Made by a program: the position numbers and the translations under genes | Shown: piece by piece, positions 8,050-15,970 of the stretch | Layout of the letters: each line of letters opens with the position of its first letter | How positions within the stretch are numbered: the first letter of the stretch is position 1 | The notes under the pieces: model-generated | What the model saw: only the letters and a program-made list of their open reading frames with translations | Told to the model about the DNA's origin: nothing | Databases searched by the model: none | From: Chloroflexota bacterium | GTDB lineage: Bacteria > Chloroflexota > Chloroflexia > Thermomicrobiales > JADLAZ01 | Length of the DNA: 64,000 nt | Direction: 5' to 3' | Assembly (NCBI GenBank): GCA_020849725.1 | Contig: JADLAZ010000272.1 | Location: 7,695-71,694, forward strand

Positions 8050-8077
8050 TTGACGAATCGCCGGTGGTTGCTACACT
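8050..8077 (+). promoter_or_regulatory. Promoter of the metzincin-like gene
   Basis: TTGACG (8050-8055), a 16-base spacer and TACACT (8072-8077), with TGc immediately before the -10. This is a near-consensus extended promoter. The predicted start is near 8084, 36 bases upstream of the ATG at 8120. Confidence 0.6.
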
Positions 8078-8119
8078 GATGGTTAGTAGGTTCAGCGCAG
8101 ACAGCCCCACGGAGAGCGG

Positions 8120-9433
8120 ATGGCCACGCATCACCGGGAGTCGACGTCGTCGCCTGACCGAGCCTCCCAGCCGGCAGAGTCAGCACGCAGCAGTGACGCC
8201 ACTGGCGATGTGACGGCGACAGGTTTGCTGGCGTTGGCTGGACCTTGCTCCTGTGGCGCGCCACCGCCGATCGCGCGGCGCGGACTCTTGGGCGGCCAGC
8301 GCTTGCTCGGCAATCAGTCGATGCAGCGGTGGCTTAGCGAGCATCGCCTCGTGTCCGCCGATCGATCGGCCGCGCCGACGCTCCGGCGATTGGCGGCAAG
8401 TGCGATGCCGGCGCTGCAGCGAGCGCCGCTCCAGCGCAAGCCGGAGAACGAGGCCGCGCTGGCGGCGATCCAGGGGCAGGCCATGTTCGCACTGCTGCCA
8501 TCGCTGGCCGCGCTGCCGGCCGACGTGCGCACTGACGAGGCGGCCGGTGGCTTCGTTGGTGGGCCACGCCTGGTGACGGCGATGCGCGTCGTCGCCGCCA
8601 AGGGCGCCCCCTGGGCGACATTCGTCGCATCGAACAACGGCGAGCTAGCCAGTCTGCCGAACGATCAGATCACCGACATCATCACTTACCTTGGCGCGCC
8701 CAAAGATGCGCGCTACTACAAGGCAGACCAGTTCGGCGGCTGGTTCGACGGCGGAGTCGACCCGGCCGCCGGCACCGTCACACTCTACTTCCGGGTGCGC
8801 TTCGAAGTCGAAGGCGCGCGCTTCGGCCCCTCGGCGGCCGGCACCAAGGAGTGGGAAGCAGAGACGAGGGCCGGTCTGGAGAAGTTCAAGGTCGACTTCA
8901 AGCGCGTCGTCGAGGAAACATGGTCTGGCAAGGGGTCGTTGAAACCGGCCTGCGCCGTGGGGTCGGTCAAGTCGCTGAAGGCCACCTGTGTCGTCACCGT
9001 CGTCGACAGCGGTGAGCATACCGTCTTCAAAATCCTCAACGATGTGCCGGGTGGCCGCGCCCACGCCAAGCCGGGCGAGGGCAGCCTCAAGGTCAGCTCG
9101 AACCAGCCGGTGACCGAGAAGCAGCAGGGTGTGATCGACCCAACCGGCAAGCATCAGGTCGACCTGACGACGACGCGCACCGGCTCGGCCCACGAGTTCG
9201 GCCACGCTATCGGACTGCATCATCCCCGTCCGCAAGCCGGCGACGAAGCGTCGTACGGCAAGACGGCCGAGGAGCGCAGCGATGTGATGGGCGCCGGTCA
9301 GAAGCTCCAGAAGCTCAAGATCGGCGGCCACACCCATGACGACTTCGCACCCTGGGAGCGCATCGCCAAGCGCTGGGGGCAGGATGTCTTCCCCGGCGCC
9401 CTGGCGAAATGCAACGAATGGTCGCCCGGCTAA
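8120..9433 (+). CDS. Metzincin-type zinc metalloprotease with LGNQ (eCIS-cargo-like) leader
   Basis: This 437-residue protein has a polar N-terminus with no signal peptide. Next comes LLGNQSMQRWL around L63-G64-N65-Q66, resembling the LQRxLGNQAVxRLL segment common in proteins associated with extracellular contractile injection systems and in DUF4157 proteins. The C-terminal third holds a full metzincin zinc site, H358-E-F-G-H362-A-I-G-L-H-H368, and a plausible Met-turn (SDVMGAG, M390). The middle region is beta-rich and unrecognised. It has its own promoter and no injection-system structural gene nearby. Protease activity is well supported by the motif; the delivery route is inferred. Confidence 0.75.
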   Translation: MATHHRESTSSPDRASQPAESARSSDATGDVTATGLLALAGPCSCGAPPPIARRGLLGGQRLLGNQSMQRWLSEHRLVSADRSAAPTLRRLAASAMPALQRAPLQRKPENEAALAAIQGQAMFALLPSLAALPADVRTDEAAGGFVGGPRLVTAMRVVAAKGAPWATFVASNNGELASLPNDQITDIITYLGAPKDARYYKADQFGGWFDGGVDPAAGTVTLYFRVRFEVEGARFGPSAAGTKEWEAETRAGLEKFKVDFKRVVEETWSGKGSLKPACAVGSVKSLKATCVVTVVDSGEHTVFKILNDVPGGRAHAKPGEGSLKVSSNQPVTEKQQGVIDPTGKHQVDLTTTRTGSAHEFGHAIGLHHPRPQAGDEASYGKTAEERSDVMGAGQKLQKLKIGGHTHDDFAPWERIAKRWGQDVFPGALAKCNEWSPG

Positions 9434-9440
9434 CGAGTCG

Positions 9441-9911
9441 CTAGCTCACCGCTTTCTTGACGAGCGCGGTGATCCGCGCCTCGTCGGCGGCGGTCAATTC
9501 CGTCAGCGCGAACGAGGTCGGCCACATGGCGCCATCGTCGAGGTTCGCCACATCGTTGAAGCCAATCGTCGCATACCGCGTCTTGAATTTGTCCGCGCTC
9601 GTGAAGAAGCAGAGAACCTTGCCGTCCCTGGCATAGGCGGGCATCCCATACCAGGTCTTCGGCACGAGGGATGGCGCGGCAGCTTTGATGATCGCATGGA
9701 GGCGCTCGGCGATGGCGCGGTCCGGTTCCGGCATCTCGGCGATCTTCGCGAGAACGTCGCTTTCGCCGTCCAGCTTGGTCGCACGCGGGCCGCGGCGCGA
9801 GGCCGCCTTCAGCTCCTGGGCGCGCTCCTTCATTGCGGCTCGTTCCTCGGCCGAGAACCCCTCGGCTGACTCATGACTCGCGGTAGTGCTCTTGGCGGAC
9901 TTCTGTGCCAT
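9441..9911 (-). CDS. DUF1801/YdhG-like protein
   Basis: This 156-residue protein is of the DUF1801 (YdhG/iron-chaperone-like) family. The first 45 residues are a Lys/Ala/Glu-rich disordered tail, then a helix-rich stretch. The conserved core runs [52 protein letters not shown], followed by [22 protein letters not shown]. The KTWYGMPAY segment is the family hallmark. The fold is frataxin-like, but the biochemical role is not established. AGAGGAG lies upstream of the ATG at 9911. It is convergent with the metzincin gene, ending 7 bases away. Confidence 0.8.
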   Translation of the reverse strand: MAQKSAKSTTASHESAEGFSAEERAAMKERAQELKAASRRGPRATKLDGESDVLAKIAEMPEPDRAIAERLHAIIKAAAPSLVPKTWYGMPAYARDGKVLCFFTSADKFKTRYATIGFNDVANLDDGAMWPTSFALTELTAADEARITALVKKAVS

Positions 9912-10036
9912 GGCTTACTGGCTCCTCTACGAGATGTGAAGGTGCCGACCCGGAGGCAAGCGAACCGCAGCCCTCGACAACCCAAATATCCCGTGTCTGC
10001 CCCCGATCATGCCGCTCGCACCAGTTGTCCAGTGCT

Positions 10037-11227
10037 TTAGCGCTGCGCTGCCAGCGCGTGGGAGGGCGCGGCACAGAAGAGTTCATAGTCGATGAACTCT
10101 TTGATTGTCGGATTATCGCCGCAGATCGGACACTCGGGGTCGCGCCGGACACGGAAGGTGCGGAACTCGCTGGTCAGGGCATCGAAGTGCAGCAACCGGC
10201 CGATGAGCGGCTCGCCGATGCCGAGCAGTACCTTGATCGCCTCGGTCGCCTGAATCAGTCCGACGACGCCGGGCAAGACGCCCAGCGTGCCGGCCTCGTC
10301 GCAGTTGGGCGCGAACTCGGCCGGCGGTGGCTCCGGGTAGAGGCAGCGGTAGCAGGGGCCGACCTTCGGCATGAACACTGTCGCCTGACCGTCGAAGCGG
10401 AAGATGGCGGCGTGGATGTTCGGCTTGCCGGTGACGACACAGGCATCGTTGACGAGGTAGCGGGTGGGGAAATTGTCAGAGCCGTCTACGATCACATCGT
10501 AGTCTCCGAACACCTCCAGGATGTTCTCCGAGGTGAGCCGCTCCTGGTAACCAACGACCTTCACGTCGGGATTGAGCGCCGCGATCGCCTGGCGTGCGGA
10601 CTCGACCTTGGACATGCCGACGCGGGCGTCGGTGTGCAGGATCTGGCGCTGCAAGTTGCTGCGGTCGACGACATCGGAGTCGACGATGCCGAGCGTGCCG
10701 ACGCCCGCTGCCGCTAGATAGAAGGCGGCCGGCGAGCCGAGTCCACCGGCGCCGATCAGCAGCACCTTGCTGTCGAGCAGCCGAGCCTGACCCGTCTCGC
10801 CCACCTCCGGGATGAGCAGATGGCGACTGTAGCGCTGGCGCTGTTCCGGGGTAAAGACGCGGGGCAGGTCGAAGCGGTAGCCAGCATCCTTCCACTTGCC
10901 GAAGCCACCGGCCATGCTGCTGACATCGCCGTAGCCCATCTGCTGCAGCGTGTCGGCGGCAAAGACCGACCGCACACCGCCAGCGCAGTAGAGTACGATG
11001 GGCGCGTCCCGATCCGGCGCCTTGTCCTCGATGCGCTGCTCGAGGAAGCCACGCGGGATGTGAATCGCGCCCGGAATATACCCCTGCTCGTACTCGTCCA
11101 CCTCGCGCACGTCGATCAGGACGGGCGAACGGTCACCGCGGGCTGTCATCGTGCGCACGTCGTCGACCGTCACCTCACGGACGCGGGTGCGGGTCGAACG
11201 CAGCAGATCGCGAAAGCTGTGAGCCAT
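10037..11227 (-). CDS. MoeB/ThiF-type adenylyltransferase with N-terminal rhodanese domain
   Basis: This 396-residue two-domain protein activates the C-terminus of a small sulfur-carrier protein such as MoaD or ThiS with ATP. Residues 18-118 form a rhodanese domain with active-site C81 in YCAGGVRS. Residues 130-396 form the E1-like domain: RYSRHLLIPEVGETGQ, the nucleotide loop GAGGLGS (159-165), SNLQRQILH, DGSDNFPTRYLVND, and zinc-binding cysteine pairs in CYRCLYP and CPICGD. The rhodanese precedes the E1 domain, the reverse of the MOCS3/MoeZ order. No sulfur-carrier gene is nearby, so cofactor, thiazole or cysteine pathways are all possible. Confidence 0.9.
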   Translation of the reverse strand: MAHSFRDLLRSTRTRVREVTVDDVRTMTARGDRSPVLIDVREVDEYEQGYIPGAIHIPRGFLEQRIEDKAPDRDAPIVLYCAGGVRSVFAADTLQQMGYGDVSSMAGGFGKWKDAGYRFDLPRVFTPEQRQRYSRHLLIPEVGETGQARLLDSKVLLIGAGGLGSPAAFYLAAAGVGTLGIVDSDVVDRSNLQRQILHTDARVGMSKVESARQAIAALNPDVKVVGYQERLTSENILEVFGDYDVIVDGSDNFPTRYLVNDACVVTGKPNIHAAIFRFDGQATVFMPKVGPCYRCLYPEPPPAEFAPNCDEAGTLGVLPGVVGLIQATEAIKVLLGIGEPLIGRLLHFDALTSEFRTFRVRRDPECPICGDNPTIKEFIDYELFCAAPSHALAAQR

Positions 11228-11289
11228 CGATGTGTCCTCATGTGATGGCCGGGCGCCAGCGGGAGATCGCCGGCAGCGCGCCGCGACAA

Positions 11290-12285
11290 TCAGCCGGCGA
11301 CCGTGGCCGGTTCCAGATAGAAGCCATGGGCGAACAGGTCCGCCACCTGCGCCAACTCGTCGTCGGTCAGTTCGGGTGTGTCCGGTGCGGCGGCGAACTC
11401 CGCCAGTTGATCCTCATCATAGATGTTCGGCAAGACGGTGACCATCGACGGATCGGCCAGGATCCACTGGAGCGCCGCCTGCCCGAGTGTCCTCTCCCCA
11501 CTCTCGGTCAGGAAGCCCAGCCGATCGATCTTCTGGAGTCCCGTCACCAACCATTGGCGCGGGCGATGCGAGCGGTGATCGGTCGGCGCGAAGGTGGTGT
11601 CGAGCGTGTACTTGCCTTCCAGCATGCCTGAGGCGTGCGGCACGCGCACCATGAAGGTCGCTCCCGTCGTCCGCGCCGCCGCCATGAAGTCGCGCCCCGG
11701 ATCCTGCTCCAGCAGATTGTAGATGTGATGGACGATCGGGACGCCCCGCTCCTGGATCGCGTGGAGGCCCTCGTCGCGCCAACCGATGGCCGGCCCCAGC
11801 GCCGCGGCGTAGGCCCGGATCTTGCCCTCGACCTTGAGTTGCTCCAATTCGGCGAACAGGTCATCCCGCCGCAACCCGTCGAAGCGCACGTTGTGAAGCT
11901 GGTAGATGTCGATGCGATCGGTGCGCAGGCGGCGCAGGCTCTGCTCGCAGGCGAAGCGCGCATGCGCCGGCGTCCAATCCTGGGGGATCTCCTGCTGGCC
12001 GCGACGCGTGCCCGCGTGGCGGTACCAGTCGTATCCGAACTTGGTCGCGATGGTGATATCGTCGCGGTGATCCGCCAGCGCGTCGGCCAGCAGCGTCTCG
12101 CCAGCGCCGTTGCCATAGGTGTCAGCCGTGTCGTAGAACGTGATGCCCAACTCGTAGGCGCGGCGCAGGAGCCGGATCGCCTCGTCGGGGCTCTTTTCGC
12201 CCCACCAGGTCGTGCTGACCGTCCAGAGGCCGAAGCCGACCTCGGAGGCGCTGATACCGGTCGTACCGAAGGTGCGGTAGCGCAT
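11290..12285 (-). CDS. Aldo/keto reductase
   Basis: This 331-residue NADP(H)-dependent aldo/keto reductase is of the YajO/Tas-like type. The catalytic tetrad can be placed: Asp and Tyr in FYDTADTYGNG, Lys in IATKFGYD and His in IYQLHN. The barrel closes with LGQAALQWILADPSMVTVLPNI. The physiological substrate is not evident. An extended -10 promoter lies about 70 bases upstream. It is followed at 62 bases by the rhodanese-MoeB gene and may be co-transcribed with it. Confidence 0.9.
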   Translation of the reverse strand: MRYRTFGTTGISASEVGFGLWTVSTTWWGEKSPDEAIRLLRRAYELGITFYDTADTYGNGAGETLLADALADHRDDITIATKFGYDWYRHAGTRRGQQEIPQDWTPAHARFACEQSLRRLRTDRIDIYQLHNVRFDGLRRDDLFAELEQLKVEGKIRAYAAALGPAIGWRDEGLHAIQERGVPIVHHIYNLLEQDPGRDFMAAARTTGATFMVRVPHASGMLEGKYTLDTTFAPTDHRSHRPRQWLVTGLQKIDRLGFLTESGERTLGQAALQWILADPSMVTVLPNIYDEDQLAEFAAAPDTPELTDDELAQVADLFAHGFYLEPATVAG

Positions 12286-12361
12286 ATGATCTGACTCCGC
12301 CGTGCTGGTCGCCCCGGTCGCCGGCCGTCCTCTGACGCCGCCGAAGCACTGTTCGTCGGGC

Positions 12362-12370
12362 AGTATAGCA
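12362..12370 (-). promoter_or_regulatory. Extended -10 promoter of the aldo/keto reductase
   Basis: The minus strand reads TGCTATACT, a near-perfect extended -10. Initiation near 12355 would leave a leader of about 70 bases before the ATG at 12285. Confidence 0.5.
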
Positions 12371-12540
12371 GACGCCGGCGCCTCTCTCGACCCGGCGGCC
12401 TATTGTACAGCACTTTATCAAAAAATAAACATATCGTGGTGCGTGTCAGTGGCGTGACGGGCCGCCGCGCTGGTCGTAGACTGTGCCGCAGCCGGCGCGC
12501 GGACGCCGGTGAGGCGCGCCACAGCAAGGAGGACGCGGCC

Positions 12541-12930
12541 ATGGCGAGTCCCACCCAGCAACCGATTGCTACTGACAAAGCTAATCCACCCTACGGGCCA
12601 TACAGCCAGGGCATCCGCTGGGGCAGCCTGATCTTCACCGCCTCCGTCAGCGGGCGCCGACCCGGGCAGGTGGAGCCGCCGGCCAACGATGTGCGTGGCC
12701 ACGCCACAGGGGCCATCGAGAACATCCGCGACATCCTGGAGGCGGGCGGATCCTCGCTCGACTGCGTGTTGAAGGTGACGGCCTACCTGCGCGACATGGA
12801 CGACTACGCGGCGATGAACGAAGTCTACTCCAGCTTCTTCACGGGCACGTTACCGGCCCGGACCCTGGTCACCACGCCCGGGTCGCGCGGCCCGATCTCG
12901 TTCGACGCCATTGCTTACGTCCCAGAGTAA
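12541..12930 (+). CDS. RidA family enamine/imine deaminase
   Basis: This 129-residue protein is of the YjgF/YER057c/UK114 (RidA) family. Landmarks are NPPYGPYSQGIRWGSLIFTASVSG, GHATGAIENIRDILEAGGSSLDCVLKVTAYLRDMDDYAAMNEVYSSFF and the C-terminal active-site strand LPARTLVTTPGSRG. RidA proteins hydrolyse reactive 2-aminoacrylate-type enamines. The usual Arg before the final strand is conserved (PARTLV). AAGGAGGACG precedes the ATG. The upstream AT-rich stretch (12418-12440) may include the promoter. A strong hairpin follows the stop. Confidence 0.9.
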   Translation: MASPTQQPIATDKANPPYGPYSQGIRWGSLIFTASVSGRRPGQVEPPANDVRGHATGAIENIRDILEAGGSSLDCVLKVTAYLRDMDDYAAMNEVYSSFFTGTLPARTLVTTPGSRGPISFDAIAYVPE

Positions 12931-12934
12931 TGCG

Positions 12935-12978
12935 TGATGTGTGATGCGTGGAGTTCATGCCTCACGCATCACACATCA
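12935..12978. terminator. Bidirectional hairpin terminator between convergent genes
   Basis: A perfect 16-base-pair inverted repeat: left arm 12935-12950 (TGATGTGTGATGCGTG), 12-base loop 12951-12962, right arm 12963-12978. It begins 4 bases after the RidA stop. Its right arm contains the TGA stop (12976-12978) of the minus-strand amidohydrolase, so it can end transcription from both sides. There is no U-tract. The arms contain an internal GTGATG direct repeat, unlike the surrounding GC-rich sequence. Confidence 0.7.
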
Positions 12979-13839
12979 CTTCGTCGGCAGGCGGTAGAAG
13001 CGGCGGGCGTTGCCGGCCCAGAGCTTTTGCCGGGCCGTCGGCGACAACCCGGTGGTGAGCGCGTCGAGCGTGTCGACCCAGCGCCGGTAGGGCGACGCCT
13101 GGAAGGCGACCGGCCAGTCGCCGCCGAAGGCGACCCGGTCCTCGCCAAACACCTCCAGCACGTGCTCCAGAAACGGACGCAGGTCCTCCTGTGTCCAGCG
13201 CCGGTGATCGGCCTCGGTCACCATGCCGCTGACCTTGCAAATGACGTTGGGCAGCGCCGCCAGTTGCCGGATGTGCGCCCGCCAGGGGTCGAGTTGATGC
13301 TCCTTGATATTCGGCTTGCCGATGTGGTCGAGGATGCACGGCACGTCCGGGCATTGCTCGATCAGGCGGATCGTGTTTGGGACGTGGCGGTGATCGATGC
13401 AGATATCGAACGACAGACCATACTCTGCCAGCAACTGCACGCCGCGCACGAAACCCGGCCGCAGGCAGAACTCCAGGTCTGGCTCGAACTGGATGATGCG
13501 GCGGATGCCTTTGAGATGGGGTGTCGATGCCTGGAGCGCATCCAGAAACGCCCGCGCCAGGTCACCATACTCCAGCGGCGCCCAGGCGACGATGCCCTGG
13601 ATGCGCGCATCCTCGCGGGCACGCTCCTCGACCCAGGCCGCCTCCATGAGCGCGTAAACTGGCTCGACCTCCACCTGCAAGTAGACCATCGCCTCGATCG
13701 GGAGGCCCTCGGTATGGGCGCGGTACTCGGCCAGGCCATACGGCTTGTTGAGCAGTGGAATCGGGTCAAGCCAACTCATCCGGAACCGTGTCGGGTCCCA
13801 CAGGTGCAGGTGCGCGTCGACGATCGGGGTGTCGGGCAT
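12976..13839 (-). CDS. Amidohydrolase-2 family (lactonase-like metal-dependent hydrolase)
   Basis: This 287-residue TIM-barrel hydrolase is of the amidohydrolase-2 group, which includes sugar-acid lactonases and PDC hydrolase. The metal motif DAHLHLWDP opens the protein. FDICIDHRHV, CILDHIGKPNIK, KVSGMVTEAD and FGGDWPVAF mark successive strands. The GGDWP Asp is the catalytic base in the family. A lactonase acting on fuconolactone- or rhamnonolactone-like substrates is the best guess. It follows the M81 peptidase gene by 37 bases and is probably co-transcribed. Its stop codon lies inside the terminator hairpin. Confidence 0.85.
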   Translation of the reverse strand: MPDTPIVDAHLHLWDPTRFRMSWLDPIPLLNKPYGLAEYRAHTEGLPIEAMVYLQVEVEPVYALMEAAWVEERAREDARIQGIVAWAPLEYGDLARAFLDALQASTPHLKGIRRIIQFEPDLEFCLRPGFVRGVQLLAEYGLSFDICIDHRHVPNTIRLIEQCPDVPCILDHIGKPNIKEHQLDPWRAHIRQLAALPNVICKVSGMVTEADHRRWTQEDLRPFLEHVLEVFGEDRVAFGGDWPVAFQASPYRRWVDTLDALTTGLSPTARQKLWAGNARRFYRLPTK

Positions 13840-13876
13840 GTGAACCTCCTGACCGGTCAGCCTGTCGGCGGCGCGC

Positions 13877-15385
13877 TTACCGGGTCCACGCGAAGTCGTC
13901 GAGCGGATAGATCGGCCGACGCACGTGCTGATAGGTGAAACGGCGGGCGTTCGGACTGGTGATGCCCGGGCTGTCGACTTCGATGATCATCCGCGGGATG
14001 CGCTCCTGCACCTCGAACGCCTCGCGGAAGAGATGTGCCGACTGCACGACGACGATGTGGCGCTCGCGCGGCTCGATGCCGGCGACGCGAAAGTAGCCGG
14101 GATGCGTCTGCGACGTGGCGTACTGGGTCAGCACGATGTCAGTCTGGCCGCAGCGCACGACGGCGACGCGACCCATGCGCGCCAGCGGCCCGCCGACGAC
14201 GTGGCGTGTCTCACCGGTCGTGATCAGCCGCACCGTCCCCCGCAACGTGACCGGCTCACCGTTCAACGGCTCATTCTTGCCGCCGACCGCCACCTCGATC
14301 TCTCGGCCGGGGCCAGCGGCCCAGGCCGTGTCGACGGCAGCCTCGTCGCGCAGGCAGAGCACAGCGTCCGGCCAGCCAGCATCCCTCAGGCCCGCCAGAA
14401 TAGCCGTGCCGTCGCCAGGACTGCCGCCGGCGGTGTTGTTGCCCTGGTCGGCCAGGATGACCGGCCCGACCGGCGCGTTGAGCGCCCGCTCGATGGCCGT
14501 CGTCACCGGCGTCATCACCAGGTCGGTGTCCAATCCGCGCCGGAGCCGCCAGGCAAGGTCGGCCAACTCGGCCGCGTACTCCTCCGCCAGCGCGCGGTCG
14601 CCATCGGTGTTGACCAGCAAGGTCATGCCGGTGGCCGGCGTGTCGGCGTCGCCAAAACCGGCCGCGACCGACACATTGAGGACGGCGGCATGCCGCTCCA
14701 TCTCGGCGGCGCGCTGCATCAGCCAGTACATCGGCGGCTTGATCAGCGCCAGCGGCGCGCTTGTCATCGACATCAAGCCGGCCTTGATCATCACCGGCGG
14801 CTTCGCACCCGTCACCACCGGCGTCACCTCGCGGCGCAGGATCCGGTCGAGCAGCGCCGCACCCTCGGCGCCCCGCTCGTAGAAGTCCACGTGCGGCGCC
14901 GTCTTGTAGCCGATGATCGCGTTTGCGTGCTGCCACCACTCGGGGCTGATGTTGGCGTGCAGGTCGTAGACGACGACGATCGGCGCCGACGGCCCGACCG
15001 CTGCCCGGATGTCGCGCAGGACGACAGCCTCCGGGTCCGGGGCGTTGGCTGCGGCGCCCGCACCGTGGAGGTGCAGCAGCACGGCGTCAGCCCCCGCGGC
15101 AGCCACAGCCGGGACGAGGTTGTCGCGGATGGCGTCGAATGCCTCGGCGTCGATCAGGCCGGTGATCGGCGGGTGATTGGCGAAGAACGTCGGTGTCATC
15201 TGCCAGCCCCGCTCGCGCCCGACGTCGAGCATGCCGCCGAGCACCGAGCGCGTGCCGCCAAAGGCCGCGACGATCGCATCGCCGTGCAGCCAGGTGCCCT
15301 CCGGCCCCTGGAAGGCAGCCAGCGTCGTCGGCCGCGGGTGAAACGTATTTGTCTCGTGGGTAAAGCCACCGATCGCGACGCGCAC
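13877..15385 (-). CDS. M81 family metallopeptidase (MlrC-like)
   Basis: This 502-residue protein is of the M81/MlrC family, named for the microcystin-degrading peptidase. Landmarks are IGGFTHETNTF with the zinc-binding His/Glu, VLLHLHGAGAA, VVYDLHANISPEW, YKTAPHVDFYERG and the C-terminal-domain DQGNNTAGGSPGDGTAIL. The physiological substrate in most bacteria is unknown; only members of the microcystin pathway are known to act on linear microcystin. I place the start at GTG 15385 because GGAGGAG lies 6 bases upstream. The in-frame GTG at 15400 would make that sequence coding. It is the first gene of a likely two-gene unit with the amidohydrolase. Confidence 0.87.
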   Translation of the reverse strand: MRVAIGGFTHETNTFHPRPTTLAAFQGPEGTWLHGDAIVAAFGGTRSVLGGMLDVGRERGWQMTPTFFANHPPITGLIDAEAFDAIRDNLVPAVAAAGADAVLLHLHGAGAAANAPDPEAVVLRDIRAAVGPSAPIVVVYDLHANISPEWWQHANAIIGYKTAPHVDFYERGAEGAALLDRILRREVTPVVTGAKPPVMIKAGLMSMTSAPLALIKPPMYWLMQRAAEMERHAAVLNVSVAAGFGDADTPATGMTLLVNTDGDRALAEEYAAELADLAWRLRRGLDTDLVMTPVTTAIERALNAPVGPVILADQGNNTAGGSPGDGTAILAGLRDAGWPDAVLCLRDEAAVDTAWAAGPGREIEVAVGGKNEPLNGEPVTLRGTVRLITTGETRHVVGGPLARMGRVAVVRCGQTDIVLTQYATSQTHPGYFRVAGIEPRERHIVVVQSAHLFREAFEVQERIPRMIIEVDSPGITSPNARRFTYQHVRRPIYPLDDFAWTR

Positions 15386-15558
15386 TCGCCTCTCCTCCAC
15401 GCTACGCTTGCGCCGGTGTACCCGGCTGGCCCGTTGTACGCTCCGGCGCAGGGCCGGTCAAGGGGCGGCGCATATGGTATCGTCGGCAGCGTCGACGCCG
15501 GTGACCGTTCCGCCGGGCGGCATGGGCTGCCCCGGTCACACCGAGCGAGGAGACGGTC

Positions 15559-15933
15559 ATGACAGATACCCGTGACAGCGCCGGCGCCCCGAAGGAAACT
15601 GTGTCAGCCAGCGGCCTCCGCATCACCGACTACGGTGGCGGCAGCGGTCCTGCGGCGAAGGCCGGCGATCAGGTGAGCGTCCACTACACTGGCACGTTCG
15701 AGGATGGGCGCACCTTTGACAGTTCGGTCGATCGGGGCCAGCCATTCGCGTTTCCGCTTGGGCAGGGCCGGGTCATTCGCGGCTGGGACGAGGGTGTGGC
15801 CGGCATGCGCGTCGGCGACCGACGCCGGCTGGTCATCCCCAGTGACCTGGCCTACGGCAGCCGGGGCGCTGGCGGCGTGATCCCGCCAAACGCGACACTA
15901 GTCTTCGAGGTGGAGCTGCTGGCGATCGCCTGA
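15559..15933 (+). CDS. FKBP-type peptidyl-prolyl cis-trans isomerase
   Basis: This 124-residue single-domain FKBP has no signal peptide. The canonical motifs are VSVHYTGTFEDGRTFDSSVDRGQPFAFPLGQG, VIRGWDEGVAGMRVGDRRRL, IPSDLAYGSRGAGGVIPPNATLVFEVELL. Active-site aromatic residues (Tyr, Phe, Trp) are in place. It catalyses proline isomerisation in protein folding in the cytosol. GAGGAG precedes the ATG by 6 bases. The next gene, an MFS transporter, starts 37 bases later. Confidence 0.93.
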   Translation: MTDTRDSAGAPKETVSASGLRITDYGGGSGPAAKAGDQVSVHYTGTFEDGRTFDSSVDRGQPFAFPLGQGRVIRGWDEGVAGMRVGDRRRLVIPSDLAYGSRGAGGVIPPNATLVFEVELLAIA

Positions 15934-15970
15934 CCCGGCTGCGGAGCGATCACGCGAGAGGGAGCGCCCG

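Noticed and set aside
13925..15562. A 545-codon plus-strand open frame opposite the M81 gene
   Set aside because: It is rich in Arg, His and Asp with no recognisable motif. It mirrors the M81 gene on the other strand, a common artefact at high GC.
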